Shown here: one piece after another, positions 11,561 to 22,316 of the stretch
How the letters are laid out: the number at the start of each line of letters is the position of its first letter
How positions within the stretch are numbered: position 1 is the first letter of the stretch
Assembly (NCBI GenBank): GCA_036898135.1
Contig: CM072525.1
Coordinates: 20,393,081-20,457,080, forward strand
DNA: 64,000 bases
Source: Oncomelania hupensis
Lineage: Eukaryota; Mollusca; Gastropoda; Littorinimorpha; Pomatiopsidae
Reading direction: 5' to 3'
The notes under the pieces: generated by a model
Told to the model about the DNA's origin: nothing
Seen by the model: only the letters and a program-made list of their open reading frames with translations
The model's database searches: none
Position numbers and translations under genes: made by a program

Positions 11561-11815
11561 GAGCGTGTATTCATGGAAAAATGGGGTGCTAAACTTGCCT
11601 TTGATGCTCAAAATGAGACTTTTAGCAAGCCTCACTTTTTTTTTCAAAACCTCACTTTTTCTAAGTAAACGGGAGTTCTCTTTTGGTGCATGGGAGTGCT
11701 CCTGTAGTGCATGGAAGTGTTTTAAGTCCATGAAAGTGCTCTATCCGGGACGAGCTGTTTTCTGGTCAAATTTGAAGTAAAAGGGTAAGGGTTAGGAGCC
11801 CAAATAGGTCAACGT

Positions 11816-11885
11816 TTTGACGGAAAAAGCCATTTTTATATCCAATTCTTACATTTTTAGATGAATTTTGCGCTCTTTCCGTGAA
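11816..11885. repeat. Short inverted-repeat element, ACGGAAAAAG ends
   Basis: ACGGAAAAAGCCATTTTTAT on the left and GCGCTCTTTCCGT on the right form imperfect inverted ends. The same pair, about 110 bp apart, lies at 7466-7575. Both loci have a GGGTTAGG-type motif close by. Sequence from 11561 to 11815 and from 11886 to 12235 holds no recognised gene. Confidence 0.4.
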
Positions 11886-12238
11886 TTTTTTTTTTTTAAA
11901 AACATCTTTCCAATGACTACATTTTGTCCAAAACCCCAGTTTGCCATGAATACACGCTTGTGTGGGTGTGTGTACACTTGCGAGGGTGTTAGCAAAGATA
12001 GCGCGTACATGTTAGCTGACGGTCATTTCGACATACCTATATGTGCGAGTTCGTGCGTACGTGATTAACTCAAGCCGAAGTCAAATAACGTTATTGCCTA
12101 GTTCAGATACAAGAAATCACCTATCCTATCCTAACTCGGAATCGAGATCAAACACACAGACACAGACAGTGCTTGTGAATAAGCTTACATGTAGCTTATG
12201 TGAACCTGTCTGTATGTATGTGCTTGTGTGTATGTATT

Positions 12239-12908
12239 AGTGTGTATGGTCAGGTGTGGGTATGTGTGTGTTCATAGTGTGTATGGTCGGGTGTGTGTAT
12301 GTATGTGTTCATAGTGTGTATGGTCGGGTGTGTGACTGTGTGTGTTCATAGTGTGTATGGTCGGGTGTGTGTATGTGTGTATTCATAGTGTGTATGGTCG
12401 GGTGTGTGAATGTATGTGTTCATTGTGTGTATGGTCGGGTGTGTGAATGTATGTGTTCATAGTGTGTATGGTCGGGTGTGTGTATGTGTGTGTTCATAGT
12501 GTGTATGGTCGGGTGTATGTGTGTGTTCATAGTGTGTATGGTCGGGTGTGTGTATGTAGGTGTTCATAGTGTGTATGGTCGGGTGTGTGTATGTATGTGT
12601 TCATAGTTTGTATGGTCGGGTGTGTGTATGTATGTGTTCATAGTGTGTATGGTCGGGTGTGTGCATGCGTGTGTTCATAGTATGTATGGTCGGGTGTGTG
12701 TATGCGTGTGTTCATAGTATGTATGGTCGGGTGTGTGTATGTATGTGTTCATAGTGTGTATGGTCGGGTGTGTTTATGTATGTGTTCATAGTGTGTATGG
12801 GCGGGTGTGTGTATGTATGTGTTCATAGTATGCATGGTCGGGTGTGTGTATGTATGTGTTCATAGTGTGTGTGGGCGGGTGTGTGTATGTATGTGTTCAT
12901 AGTGTGTC
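12239..12908. repeat. 37-bp GT-rich minisatellite, about 18 units
   Basis: The unit is built around TAGTGTGTATGGTCGGGTGT followed by GTGTATGTATGTGTTCA. Single-base variants are spread along the array and one unit is shortened near 12515. No gene is recognised from 12909 to 13182. Confidence 0.95.
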
Positions 12909-13182
12909 TGTTACGCATCTTTACGTGCTCATGCAGATACCCCAATGTTCCTTCACACTCTTACTAAGACTTTTTAAAATAAAAAAATTAATCACGCTTT
13001 TTTTAAACAAGTATAATAAATATTTTAATGACCAGCTACTGCACATAATACACCTGTTGAAAGAAGCATCACCAAATGCTCTCACGACGCGCATGAACGT
13101 TTTACACGAGATCAACGTAAACACAGCTGCAACCAACAATCAGTGCGCACTGAGGATGCTAAACCTCAATGAAACAGTAATA

Positions 13183-13561
13183 CAGGGTGTTCCAAACGTC
13201 TTGGGCACATTTTTACATTGAATATTTCCGAAACTATTAAGGATATAAAATGGCATCTGGTAAATTCAGAAAGCTTGTAATCTCAATTTTTACATGGAAT
13301 GTTCAACGATGTTCAATGTGAGCACCATTGGTCACACGACACACATCAAGCCGATAGTGAAATTCTTGCCAAACGCGTCCTAGCATTTTCTGGTTGAGTG
13401 AACGCCATTAATGGGTCTGAAAAGAAATTAAAAAAAATCAACAGCTATACAAAAAACTTAATGTAATTAGCTTTAAAATGGCACAACTTTTATCTTACTA
13501 CCATTCATAGTAATTGAGATATGGGGACTTCAAATGTGCTCAAGACTTTTGGAACACCCTG
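13183..13561 (-). mobile_element. Mariner-superfamily deletion derivative
   Basis: 379 bp between TA dinucleotides (13181-13182 and 13562-13563), with terminal inverted repeats starting CAGGGTGTTCCAAA that match over about 30 bp. On the minus strand a short frame (about 13392-13310) reads GRVWQEFHYRLDVCRV then TNGAHIEHR and a stop, which resembles the C-terminus of IS630/Tc1/mariner transposases. Most of the transposase, including its catalytic triad, is deleted, so the copy is non-autonomous. From 13564 to 13794 the sequence is AT-rich with nothing recognised. Confidence 0.85.
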
Positions 13562-13794
13562 TATAATTAATAAATTAAAATAAATACATAAATAATTGAC
13601 TTGAAAAATAAAATCAAAACAAGGGGAAATAACACACACAAATAAATGCGTAGTTTTTGTGACTTATATATAATATACATACACATATATCAATATTGCC
13701 TATCACAAAATTTCAACTAAATAAAATTGTTTAAAATTCAACAAAACTAAATCAACCCATTCATACAACTGAAGGCACCATTATGAGTTCTTGG

Positions 13795-14010
13795 CCCACC
13801 GCCGTAGCTCAAGTGGTAGAGCGTTCGCCTGGCACACCGATAACCCAGGTTCGAATCCCGTGGTGGGCGATATAAAATGTGGCCATTTTCACTGTCCATT
13901 TTAGCAGTATGATTGCTCTGGTGGTTCAGTGTTGATTCAGGTCCCTACCCCTCTTTCCCTGGGATGGTTATCCCCGTCTGCCATATCGCCAATGGTGGGT
14001 GTAGTTCTTC
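13795..14010 (+). mobile_element. SINE-D, tRNA-derived, with intact A and B boxes
   Basis: The head has an A-box (TAGCTCAAGTGG) and a B-box (GGTTCGAATCC) at tRNA spacing. The anticodon stem does not fold and the acceptor pairing is displaced, so this is a SINE head and not a working tRNA gene. The body (CCATTTTCACTGTCC ... CGCCAATGGTGG) recurs at 8385 and, at its 3' end, at 23553 and about 36400. Confidence 0.8.
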
Positions 14011-14212
14011 TCCTCCTCCTCCTCCGTCTTCATCTTCTCCTTCCTTATTCTTTCTCCTATTCGTCATTTTTTTTTTTTGTTCTTTTCTTTTTTTGTTGTT
14101 GTAATTCTTTTTTCGGCTCTTTCTCCAATCCTTCCATCATCTCCTCTGTCTCCTCCTCCTTCTCCTCTACCTTCTCTCTCCACTTCACCCCCACCCAACT
14201 CCACCTCTTTCC

Positions 14213-14216
<4 letters not shown>

Positions 14217-14293
<77 letters not shown>
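14217..14293. repeat. TC microsatellite in the sulfotransferase 3' region
   Basis: About 38 TC units beginning 14 bp downstream of the minus-strand stop codon at 14308, so probably within the 3' UTR as a GA tract. Confidence 0.9.
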
Positions 14294-14297
<4 letters not shown>

Positions 14298-14307
14298 TTT
14301 CGTATTG

Positions 14308-14724
14308 CTACGAGTGCAAGTCAAAATAGCTGAAGCCGTCAGGGTCTCTGACGTAAGGATCAGTAGGGAACACCTCCTCCGGATTCGAATCGAACCCGAA
14401 CATCTCGAAATCCAACCGCAGCAGCTTTTTCAGCTGCTGCCGGTCTTCCAAAGGGACCGAAGCGAAGGCTTCCCTCAGCGCCTCTCTCTTTTGCCCGACT
14501 CGCTCGCTTCTCTCCCCTGAGCGATCGAGGGCCGACCACGCCGCATCGGCTAACGTAAAAGCAGAGAGGTCCTGAGTTGCTTCCCTTGTCAAAGGGAAGG
14601 CAATGTGTTTGGAGAGGATGCCTCTCACGTGCCATTTTTTCCACAGGCGCCGGGCGGCTTCGTCCAGGTCGATACATTCTAGTATCTTGGTTCTCATGTG
14701 GCTTAGGGCCATCCTTGCATTGTT
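14308..14724 (-). CDS. HNK-1-family sulfotransferase, terminal exon
   Basis: The acceptor TATCTTCACAG precedes 14724 on the minus strand. 138 codons then TAG (14310-14308). It opens in phase 0 with NNARMALSHMRTKIL, joining the phase-0 donor of the exon at 15607. The C-terminal motif LLRLDFEMFGFD near residue 105 of the exon is typical of the end of Sulfotransfer_2 / HNK-1-type enzymes (a Y/L-x-D-F-x-x-F-G-Y/F pattern). About 35 residues follow it (ending FSYFDLHS), a longer tail than usual. A charged helical stretch precedes it (GERSERVGQKREALREAF). Confidence 0.85.
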   Translation of the reverse strand, partial: NNARMALSHMRTKILECIDLDEAARRLWKKWHVRGILSKHIAFPLTREATQDLSAFTLADAAWSALDRSGERSERVGQKREALREAFASVPLEDRQQLKKLLRLDFEMFGFDSNPEEVFPTDPYVRDPDGFSYFDLHS

Positions 14725-14817
14725 CTGTGAAGATATTAAAAGACAAGGCTACACTCCAGACTATTCAAAATTTACTATTCGCAAAGACTATGAATAGTAG
14801 TGTTTATTTTATTTATC

Positions 14818-15010
14818 TCATTAATCTTATATCGCGCTTTTCCAGCTCAAGAGCTGCTCAAGGCGCTGGTCGATACAGGATCTAACTCAAGCCGCCCGAG
14901 GCGCCCACCTGCAACCTTTGGGTGCATAGTCTGATGCCCAGACGACTAGGCACAATCCAGAGCGACCGGGGATGGGGAAGAGGGACTTAATGCGTGCTGA
15001 GTGTTTATGT
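14818..15010 (-). mobile_element. SINE-E copy, 5'-truncated
   Basis: Reverse-oriented relative of 43408-43860. Shared blocks on this strand are GCGCTTTTCCAGCTCAAG, CTCAAGCCGCCCGAGGCGC and CCGGGGATGGGGAAGAGGGA. It lies in the last intron of the sulfotransferase gene. A separate SINE-A 3' end (ACGCGCTTTGAGC ... TAGCATCCATTA) follows at 15031-15092. Confidence 0.75.
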
Positions 15011-15322
15011 GTAGACCTTGGTTTATACTCTCATTGACGCGCTTTGAGCTACGTGAAGGTTTGGGGAAGAGCGCGTATGTAGCATCCATTAATATTATAG
15101 TCAATGATAGTAAATTATTCAAAGACTCAAGACTCAATTATTCAAAGACTGGAGACTCAATTATTTAAAGACTCAAACCTCAATGACCAAAAGCTCAAGA
15201 TTCAAATGATTAACACAGGAATTTCTGAGCCTAATAAAAATGTGTCAGTTAAAGAGTTAATCCAACAATGTCGTGCAACCAAGAGGAGACCAATCCATCG
15301 CAAACTTACAAATTACAACCCG

Positions 15323-15389
<67 letters not shown>

Positions 15390-15450
15390 GTCATTATAAT
15401 CATTATCATCATCATCATCGTCGTCGTCGCTGTCGTCGTCATCATCATCA
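15323..15450. repeat. ATC/GTC trinucleotide microsatellite
   Basis: About 22 ATC units, then mixed ATT, GTC and ATC units. Gives long open frames (poly-His, poly-Ile, poly-Asp) that are not genes. Confidence 0.95.
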
Positions 15451-15606
15451 TCTACGGCTGAATAACGATGATAACACAAACACAAAAAATGGCGATGATA
15501 GATAGCTGCAGTTACGACAACCAATAGATGACCGACAAACGACAGTGGACAGCTGATGATAATGATGATGACGATAAGTACGACGACAGCGACAAAAGAT
15601 ACTTAC

Positions 15607-15718
15607 AAATAAGGTGACGTTGTCGAAAGACTTGTCGTACGAGACTGGGGAGTGAACAGCTTTCAGGATAAACGGCATGTCCTCACTGATGGTTTCCAAA
15701 TGCCCAATATGAGTCCAT
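15607..15718 (-). CDS. HNK-1-family sulfotransferase, exon with THIGHLE motif
   Basis: The acceptor TGTATTTTGCAG precedes 15718; the donor is TTATTT|GTAAGT. It begins in phase 2 and ends in phase 0 (1 base plus 37 codons). It reads WTHIGHLETISEDMPFILK followed by AVHSPVSYDKSFDNVTLF. In the family this is the conserved block after the Cys pair, usually written Y-D-F-I-G-x-x-E-T-L-E-E-D. Joined to the previous exon it gives HCHFCTTKWTHIGHLE, with three residues between the last Cys and the aromatic residue as in known members. Confidence 0.88.
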
Positions 15719-15904
15719 CTGCAAAATACACAGCGCCAGTGGAAATAAAAACAACGTTAAAAAGTGTTCGATCTTATGTAATAGCGCACTTTCCAGCTCA
15801 AGAGTTACTCAAGGCGCCGAAATGAAGATACAAGTACATTGTGTATTGTTTAGGGTTTTGGCGTGGATGGGTTGGGGGTGGTGTCTAATATTACTTTGAT
15901 AAAG

Positions 15905-16142
15905 AACTACAAAATTACACACTATACTACACTACACTACACTATACACTACATTACACTACTTTACTCTACACTACACAACATTACTATACACTACACA
16001 CTACACTACACTGCTCTACTCTACTCTACACTACACTGCTCTACTCTACTCTACTCTACTCTACACTACACTGCTCTACTCTATACTACACTACACTACA
16101 TTACAACACTCTACAGTACATTGTTCTCCTCTACACTACACA
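15905..16142. repeat. Degenerate ACTAC/ACTCT pentanucleotide array
   Basis: About 240 bp of CTACA and CTCTA units with frequent substitutions. Preceded at 15783-15817 by a SINE-E fragment (CTTTCCAGCTCAAGAGTTAC). Confidence 0.85.
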
Positions 16143-16156
16143 CCATTTGATTTTTT

Positions 16157-16475
16157 TTGGGGGGGGAGGGAGGGCTCTTTATTGTCCGTTTTTATCGGGA
16201 AATTGTGGGCCGCCTCCCCTGGAGAAGGTGTAGTAGCAGCCTGTGGCGCGCCCAAACCCAACCTACCTTAGATTAGTTGGGGTGTTTTACATTTTTGCTG
16301 GGGGAGCAAACAGGAATTCCAGGAGAAAACCCCCGAGACGTTGTCCGAGTCAAAAGTAACCAATACTCGGAGAAACATAACGATCCCACACCTGTCAGAC
16401 GCAATTGGTTTCCAGCCTGGGGACAAGGCAAGTTAGTCCTGCCTTATACCACGCGGCCACAACGCTCGCATACAT
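16157..16475 (-). mobile_element. SINE-C copy
   Basis: Reverse-oriented match over its whole length to 32775-33095. Shared blocks on this strand: TTTTTATCGGGAAATTGTGG, GGCCGCCTCCCCTGG, CGAGACGTTGTCCGAGTC, ATCCCACACCTGTCAG. The tRNA-like head, at the right end, resembles a class II (Leu/Ser) tRNA with GTGGCC near its start. Confidence 0.8.
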
Positions 16476-16542
16476 AAAAATGGGAAATCGCCTTTGGCGC
16501 TGGCCCAAGACTTTACAATCATAAAATGAGTAAATGGCAAGG

Positions 16543-16705
16543 TGGCCTGTGGCTCAGTTGGCCCCAGTTTCCAATCCCGAAGGTCGAGAGTTCGAATCCC
16601 GCAGGGAAGGAACTTACGTGACCTAGGTACGGGATATTTCTCCGGTCATTGAGGGGTTTTCCACCTTCCAACCCCACTCTCCTTCAATAACAGTATTGGA
16701 TGCCT
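16543..16705 (+). mobile_element. SINE-A 5' part, split by a LINE insertion
   Basis: tRNA-like head (GTGGCTCAGTTGG, B-box GAGTTCGAATCCC) followed by the family body TTACGTGACCTAGGTACG and CTTCAATAACAGTATTGG, as at 40811 and 30922. It breaks off at TTGGATGC; its continuation GTCAATCTAAAA is found at 17042 beyond the LINE fragment. Confidence 0.8.
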
Positions 16706-17041
16706 ATCCTATCCTATCCTATCCTATCCCGGAACTCTGAGGTAGTTGGGGCACCCCAGATGATCGTTTAACCAGCGTACTCCATCTTTCTCTGTCCTCA
16801 GCAACCCTCGTGGCTTCGCTCAGTGTCAAGCCAGCCCATTCTCGAATGTTGTCCTCACACCTCTTTTTCGGTCTCCCTCTTCTTCTACCTCCTTGCATTG
16901 TGCCTTGCAGGATGGTCTTTGCAAAGCTTGATGCTCTGGTGGCGTGGCCGTGCCATCGGAGTCTCCGTTTCTTCACCACTGTGTTGTCCAATGGCTTGTG
17001 TGACGGTCTGTCTGACTTCGGCGTTGGTAATGTGCTGGGTA
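16706..17041 (-). mobile_element. LINE 3' fragment nested in SINE-A
   Basis: The minus strand encodes RLRWHGHATRASSFAKTILQ and GGRRRGRPKKRCEDNIREW, a sequence typical of the region after the reverse transcriptase in a common animal non-LTR element. It ends in a GGATA tandem tail, seen on the plus strand as repeated TATCC at 16708-16731. A longer, more decayed relative is at 30200-30840. The element is 5'-truncated, as expected of retrotransposition. Confidence 0.85.
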
Positions 17042-17190
17042 TAGTCAATCTAAAATAATAACTTTTATTTTTTAAAGTAAAGGGTCTCCCTGCCTTAACA
17101 CCGCATGTCTGAGTGCTAAATATGTGTTTGTTGTGTATGTGAGAGTAAGGGAAAAACTTTTTTTGTAATCAACTTTTGAACTTGAACTTT
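17042..17190 (+). mobile_element. SINE-A 3' part after the LINE insertion
   Basis: GTCAATCTAAAA, CCCTGCCTTAACACCGCATG and TGTGTTTGTTGTGTATG follow the same order as in the uninterrupted copy at 40975-41060. The region 17191-17978 has no gene: A-rich sequence, a G-run near 17285 and a G-rich stretch at 17805-17880. Confidence 0.7.
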
Positions 17191-17978
17191 GAAACTTTGT
17201 CCTTTTATTTTCACATAACATGATTTAGATATTTACAAAAATGACAAGAGGCTCATAGTCCTGGGGGCGGTTTAACCAAAAAAAAGGGGGGGGGTGAGGG
17301 AGGGAATGGGATACACATAGCATTCGTACCATGAACGGCATTGTTTAACACTACAGCTACATTTACAATATATTCAGCAACTGTGAGTTAATAGTATATT
17401 GTTACAAAGCATAACCCCCATAACATCGTATTTATTCCTTTCAAAGCGAGGATAACTGCAATAACAGATGACATTATATTTTTGAAAAAGAAAGATTTCA
17501 TTTCGCCAAGTTACAAAAGATTATTTACACAAAAAAAAAAAACCTGGAACTTGTTTTAACATTCATTTTATTCAACTAACAAACCATATAATAATAAAAA
17601 GCAAAAACCTCAGGGCGCACAAAAGTTCAAGGCTTAAATGAGTGCTACCCAAATAATAATAATGTATCAAAATATCACTGGCGGACGACAGGAAACAACA
17701 ACAAAATATTGGTATGATTACAAAGAATACAAAGAAAACATTAATTTTTAAACAAATATAAAAATATAAGATAAAATATAAAAACGTTTTTCAAGCGCAG
17801 GGGGAAAAAGGGGGGAGCGGGAGGGTGGTAGTGGGGTGTGGGGGGTTGGGTGGAGCGGAGGCGCGGAGAGGTGGGTGCGCGAGAGTTATACTTGTGGGAA
17901 GAAACTAACCGATGTGTGTAGAGGATCATAGTTAGAAAGCAAAGTATGTGGAAAGTCGTTGAAATAAAGTGTGAAACA

Positions 17979-18553
17979 TTACATTATATGATTATTGCTT
18001 TAGGTCCAGCGGACTCTTCCGAGCCAAATCAGGACCGAACAAACCTCCGATCCGCATAAAAGATCTGCTCAAACAACCCTAGTGGTAAAGCTGAAAGCTC
18101 TCCACCAGCCAGTCACTTTACAATAAAGACATCCCACGCAGGGGACGCTGAGGCTATACACTAATTTATCAAACCCCCCGTTTACAAAAACAAAATGGAA
18201 TACAAACATCATTATAAATTATCAACAAAACACATACAGAGAAAATGCCTACATTGCTAAATAATAACATCATAGGAAGCCCTAGTGACCACCTAGCAGA
18301 AAGCGTCCAATATTCCCAAGCTGATCCAACAGACCTCACACACAAATAAGGAGTCTTGTCCCGGAAGAGTTTTCAAAAAAAAAGGTAGGTGACTGTTCTA
18401 GCAAAGAAGAAGATTGTATAGCATATTGATAGAACAGAGCAGGAATGAGAAAGAACAAATGAGAAAGACAGCGACAGTGGAAATTTAAAGCACTAAATTT
18501 CCAGAAAGTGGGGATACTATTTATACTGAAACCCCCGGCACCCCAATGGGGGA
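17979..18553 (-). mobile_element. R575 retroposon copy 3
   Basis: Full-length antisense copy from GCTTTAGGTCCAGCGGACTC near 17996 to the 5' end CCCCGGCACCCCAATGGGGG, inside the large sulfotransferase intron. Confidence 0.85.
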
Positions 18554-18565
18554 AAATAAAATGTG

Positions 18566-18800
18566 AAAATATACTATACTATACTATACTATACTATACT
18601 ATACTATACTATACTATACTATACTATACTATACTATACTATACTATACTATACTATACTAATAATAAATTACTATACTATACTATACTATACTATACTA
18701 TACTATACAATACTATAATATAATATAATATAATATAATATAATATAATATAATATAATATAATATAATATAATATAATATAATATAATATAATATAATA
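18566..18800. repeat. TATAC then TAATA pentanucleotide arrays
   Basis: TATAC units (18566-18715, interrupted near 18660) change abruptly to about 17 TAATA units (18716-18800), a one-base difference in unit. Confidence 0.95.
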
Positions 18801-18984
18801 TGCGGTCAGAAGTGGTTACATGAAAGTACAAATGTGTGTGAACAGTAACACGTTTTAGCATTTTCTTGCAATAACAATTCTGCATTTCCAAAGAGTAAGC
18901 TATTAAGTTCCCTGAGGATAGGATCAAGAAGACCAATCGTTTGAATACGGGCATTGTCAAACAAACTTGTGAGCATGTTGCTTG

Positions 18985-19057
18985 GTACATATCACCGCGC
19001 TTTGAGCCGGGGTGATGATTTGGGAAAAAGCGCGTATGCGCCATCCATTATTATTAC

Positions 19058-19114
<57 letters not shown>

Positions 19115-19117
19115 CAA

Positions 19118-19159
<42 letters not shown>

Positions 19160-19275
19160 TAGTACTATTATTATCTATATTATTATCTATACGCACACAC
19201 ACACATACAACCAAACACACACACACACACACACACACTCGCACGCATACACATACACACAACACACATATACAT
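18985..19275 (+). repeat. SINE-A 3' end, then TTA, TCA and CA tracts
   Basis: ATCACCGCGCTTTGAGCC ... GCGCGTATGCGCCATCCATT is the 3' end of SINE-A, followed by TTA (19049-19114), TCA (19118-19158) and CA (19193-19260) tracts. Confidence 0.75.
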
Positions 19276-19309
19276 AATCTTTTAAGGCAACGCTACATCA
19301 CCGACTGAC

Positions 19310-19459
19310 TTTGTTGTGCAGAAGTGACAGTGATCATGTGTGGGAACGAAATGACCGTCCCTTTGCTGCCCCGTCGTCTGCGCATGGATGACGTATTTGA
19401 CGTATTCCGCGAAAGTGACGTCATGGCCGCATCGTAGAGACAGCGGTGATGCATTTTCC
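19310..19459 (-). CDS. HNK-1-family sulfotransferase, Cys/His-rich exon
   Basis: Phase 2 at both ends. The acceptor GCCAACTTCAG precedes 19459 and the donor is AAA|GTCAGT. It encodes ENASPLSLRCGHDVTFAEYV, KYVIHAQTTGQQRDGHFVPT and HDHCHFCTT. In HNK-1-type enzymes this segment is the F-x-x-F/Y-V stretch followed by N/D-x-H-W/F-x-P and a C-x-x-C pair; here HFVPTHDHCHFC keeps the pattern. The split codons restore Arg on the left (AG|G) and Lys on the right (AA|A). Confidence 0.88.
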
Positions 19460-19564
19460 CTGAAGTTGGCTATAATGTAAACTCCTAATCTACAACAGAA
19501 TGAAATAGGTTGCAGTTTTCTTCAAACTTACATTTAGCTATTTCCCTATAGAATTATCAAAACG

Positions 19565-19573
19565 TTCATCATT

Positions 19574-19619
<46 letters not shown>

Positions 19620-19895
19620 GTTCTTTCTCACTGTCTAAATAGCCATTCCAAAGTTTGTAAGGCTCTGGCAGTATAAATATGGATAAAAGTCATCATCATC
19701 ATCAGCAGCAGCAGCAGCAGCATCAGCATCATATTTATCACCATCATAGTCATCATCATCATCATCATTACCACCTACATCCGTTATCATTATTATCATC
19801 ATTGCTCAAATCTCCCCACTCACATTAAAGACTTTTCATCACCATCATCATCATTATCATCACCATCATTATCATCATCATCGTCATCATCCTCA
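19565..19895. repeat. ATC-rich microsatellites in an intron
   Basis: Three ATC runs (19572-19619, about 19690-19800, 19838-19890), with a CAG run at 19703-19720. They lie between two sulfotransferase exons; the last run ends within 12 bp of a donor site. Confidence 0.9.
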
Positions 19896-19901
19896 CCTCA
19901 C

Positions 19902-20032
19902 CTTTTCCAGTACATAGTGTTAGGAGAAAAGATTTTGTCGATGTAAGCAGAAAGCAGACGACCGTATGGCTCACGAACGAAGGCGAACGACACGACAATA
20001 GAACCTCGTTTTTTACTCTCCTTTGCACCATG
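19902..20032 (-). CDS. HNK-1-family sulfotransferase, 3'-phosphosulfate-binding exon
   Basis: The acceptor GTGATTGTTGCAG precedes 20032; the donor is AAAAG|GTGAGG. It opens in phase 0 and ends in phase 2 (43 codons plus AG). It encodes HGAKESKKRGSIVVSFAF then VREPYGRLLSAYIDKIF. The R-E-P-x-x-R-L-x-S-A-Y motif is the 3'-phosphate-binding signature that contacts the sulfate donor PAPS in this family. The frame that stays open over the whole region is a different one, so this exon is only found by its motif and splice sites. Confidence 0.9.
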
Positions 20033-20573
20033 CTGCAACAATCACATCAGCCCACGTCATACCGTGATAGTAACGTCACTACTCAGCATAATAAGGATAC
20101 GGGTAGTAATCTCAGCACTCGGGATGGAATGGCATTGTAACTATTCACAATTTTGAATAAGTCTAGTTACTGTGCTCGCCGCGCCCCATTACCCAAAATA
20201 AAAAATAAAAGTATTTTAAAAAAAATAATAATAGGACATAAGTTATCAATTCTTACGTCATCAATAGAATAATTTTCTTAAAGAGTGTCATTCTAACACC
20301 TAAAAAACGAAATTAGTTGCAAAGTAGTTCTGCTATAAATGTGCAGTGACACTACGACTGTAACACTACTCACAGACACTATCTTACAAGGGTAGGTACT
20401 ATCTGGCTTCAAGCCTATGTAGGCTTAAGATCTATGTTTGAGGAAAATCACTGAAATGGCAACTCTGGTGTTTTCTTTTCGCCGCAAAAAGACCGTGTTT
20501 CAAATTACACTCCGTTTCATATTACTCGATTTTTCCTTTTAAATCGGCTTTTGCCTCTTTTACTGTCATTCAC

Positions 20574-20912
20574 CTTCCGCATGTAGAGTCTTAGGTTTTT
20601 CAGCAGACCTCTCCACGTACTGCTGGAGGTCTTCTGTATTGGGCAGTAGGTCACCGTCATGTTGGATAGCGGAGGGAAGGGCCCTATAACCTCAGAGCGT
20701 CGGTTTAACAATCGGAACTCCTCTGAGTCTGCATTCCGTTTGCAAGCGGATTCCAAAATCGCCCTGCGTAGTTCAAACCTGGCCGCCACTTCCGCTTCAG
20801 TCAGCGCTTTCTTCCGTAGAGTAGCGTCCCTTGCCTTGGACGCGTTTCGCGCGTGTGCAGTCTGTCCTCGCAGGCTGAACTTGACGTGAGGCGACAGCTG
20901 TCGCCAGAATGG
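20574..20912 (-). CDS. HNK-1-family sulfotransferase, 5'-phosphosulfate-binding exon
   Basis: The acceptor CACCAACGCACAG precedes 20912; the donor is CGGAAG|GTGAAT. 113 codons, phase 0 at both ends. It starts PFWRQLSPHVKFSLRG, has a long basic helical stretch (EAEVAARFELRRAILESACK) and near its end MTVTYCPIQKTSSSTWRGLL. C-P-I-x-K-T-x-x-S-T-W is the 5'-phosphosulfate loop that binds PAPS. Because the transmembrane exon ends in phase 1 and this one begins in phase 0, at least one exon of 3n+2 bases should lie between 22227 and 20913. Confidence 0.88.
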
Positions 20913-21274
20913 CTGTGCGTTGGTGAGAAACGACAAAGAAGACAATTATTCAATATAATACAAGACAATACAATACAATACAATACAATATATATTTATT
21001 ACACCCAAAAAGAATTACAGCAGGAACAGATCACATTTTAAATCCATATACAATATTAGAATATTCAGTGACTATACAAAGCAAAGCGACTGTATCTGGA
21101 TGCGATAGCGCCCCTCTATGGAATGGATCCACTAGTATATAGCACAGGCGATTGTATCTGGACAGGCGAGCGCCAAAGCCTGTGACGAGCCTCCCTTCTG
21201 GTTATTAATAAATACCCAGAAGGGAGACGCGTCACATGAATAGGCGTTCGGGTGTCCAAATACAAACGCCTGTG

Positions 21275-21640
<366 letters not shown>

Positions 21641-22135
21641 GAGAAGAAGAAGAAGAAAACTGATGAATATAATAAAGCTCAACACTTAAGTACCTCATAA
21701 CTGGAAGATGAAGAAAAAGAAGAAGAACAAGAAGAACAAGAAGAACAAGAACAAGAAGAAGAAGTATACTGTAGTGATAAATATAATAAAGCTCAACACT
21801 CAAGTACCTCATAACTGGAAAATCCGGAAAACGCAGACAGATCTAGAACCAACAAGACCATACACAATATGTCGTCACCGTTACAGAAAATCTTCACTTA
21901 AAGAGACATGAACGACAGGCCAACAAAATCTAATAAATGTCACTGATCTGTTACCCAAACAGAACCTGGCCACATCCCTGGCATTCCACAAATTCCTTAA
22001 GAAAATAATTGTGGGTAACTTATTTACAGCGTATGTTTAAAAAGAATCTGATTCATATGTTGTTAGTGAGTTTTCCATAGGGAAACAATATGACGATGAC
22101 TATGATGATGATGACGACGATGACGCTGCTGCTGA

Positions 22136-22137
22136 TA

Positions 22138-22209
<72 letters not shown>
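22136..22209. repeat. TGA microsatellite beside a splice donor
   Basis: About 24 TGA units ending 13 bp from the donor of the transmembrane exon. Read through, it gives a poly-Ser frame that is not coding. Confidence 0.95.
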
Positions 22210-22227
22210 TAGACGACGACGACTTAC

Positions 22228-22316
22228 CTGATGAATAATGAACGGTGATAAGAAGTGTTACAACTCCAAAGATAATCAGAAGCGTCCAGAAAATTGATTT
22301 GAGTTTAGACCTCACT
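22228..22316 (-). CDS. HNK-1-family sulfotransferase, transmembrane exon
   Basis: The acceptor is a run of T ending in CAG before 22316; the donor is CATCAG|GTAAGT. The first base completes Ile with the AT left by exon 1; 29 codons and one G follow. It reads VRSKLKSIFWTLLIIFGVV then TLLITVHYSS. A short basic N-terminus followed by one hydrophobic span is a type II signal anchor, which places the catalytic part in the Golgi lumen. The first in-frame codon, GTG at 22315, is not a start. Confidence 0.85.

Noticed and set aside
12239..12908. CRISPR-like array of 37-bp repeats
   Set aside because: Units are contiguous without unique spacers and the genome is animal; this is a minisatellite.
13795..13869. 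Functional tRNA gene
   Set aside because: A and B boxes are present, but the anticodon arm does not pair, the acceptor stem is offset, and the same body follows as in other SINE-D copies.
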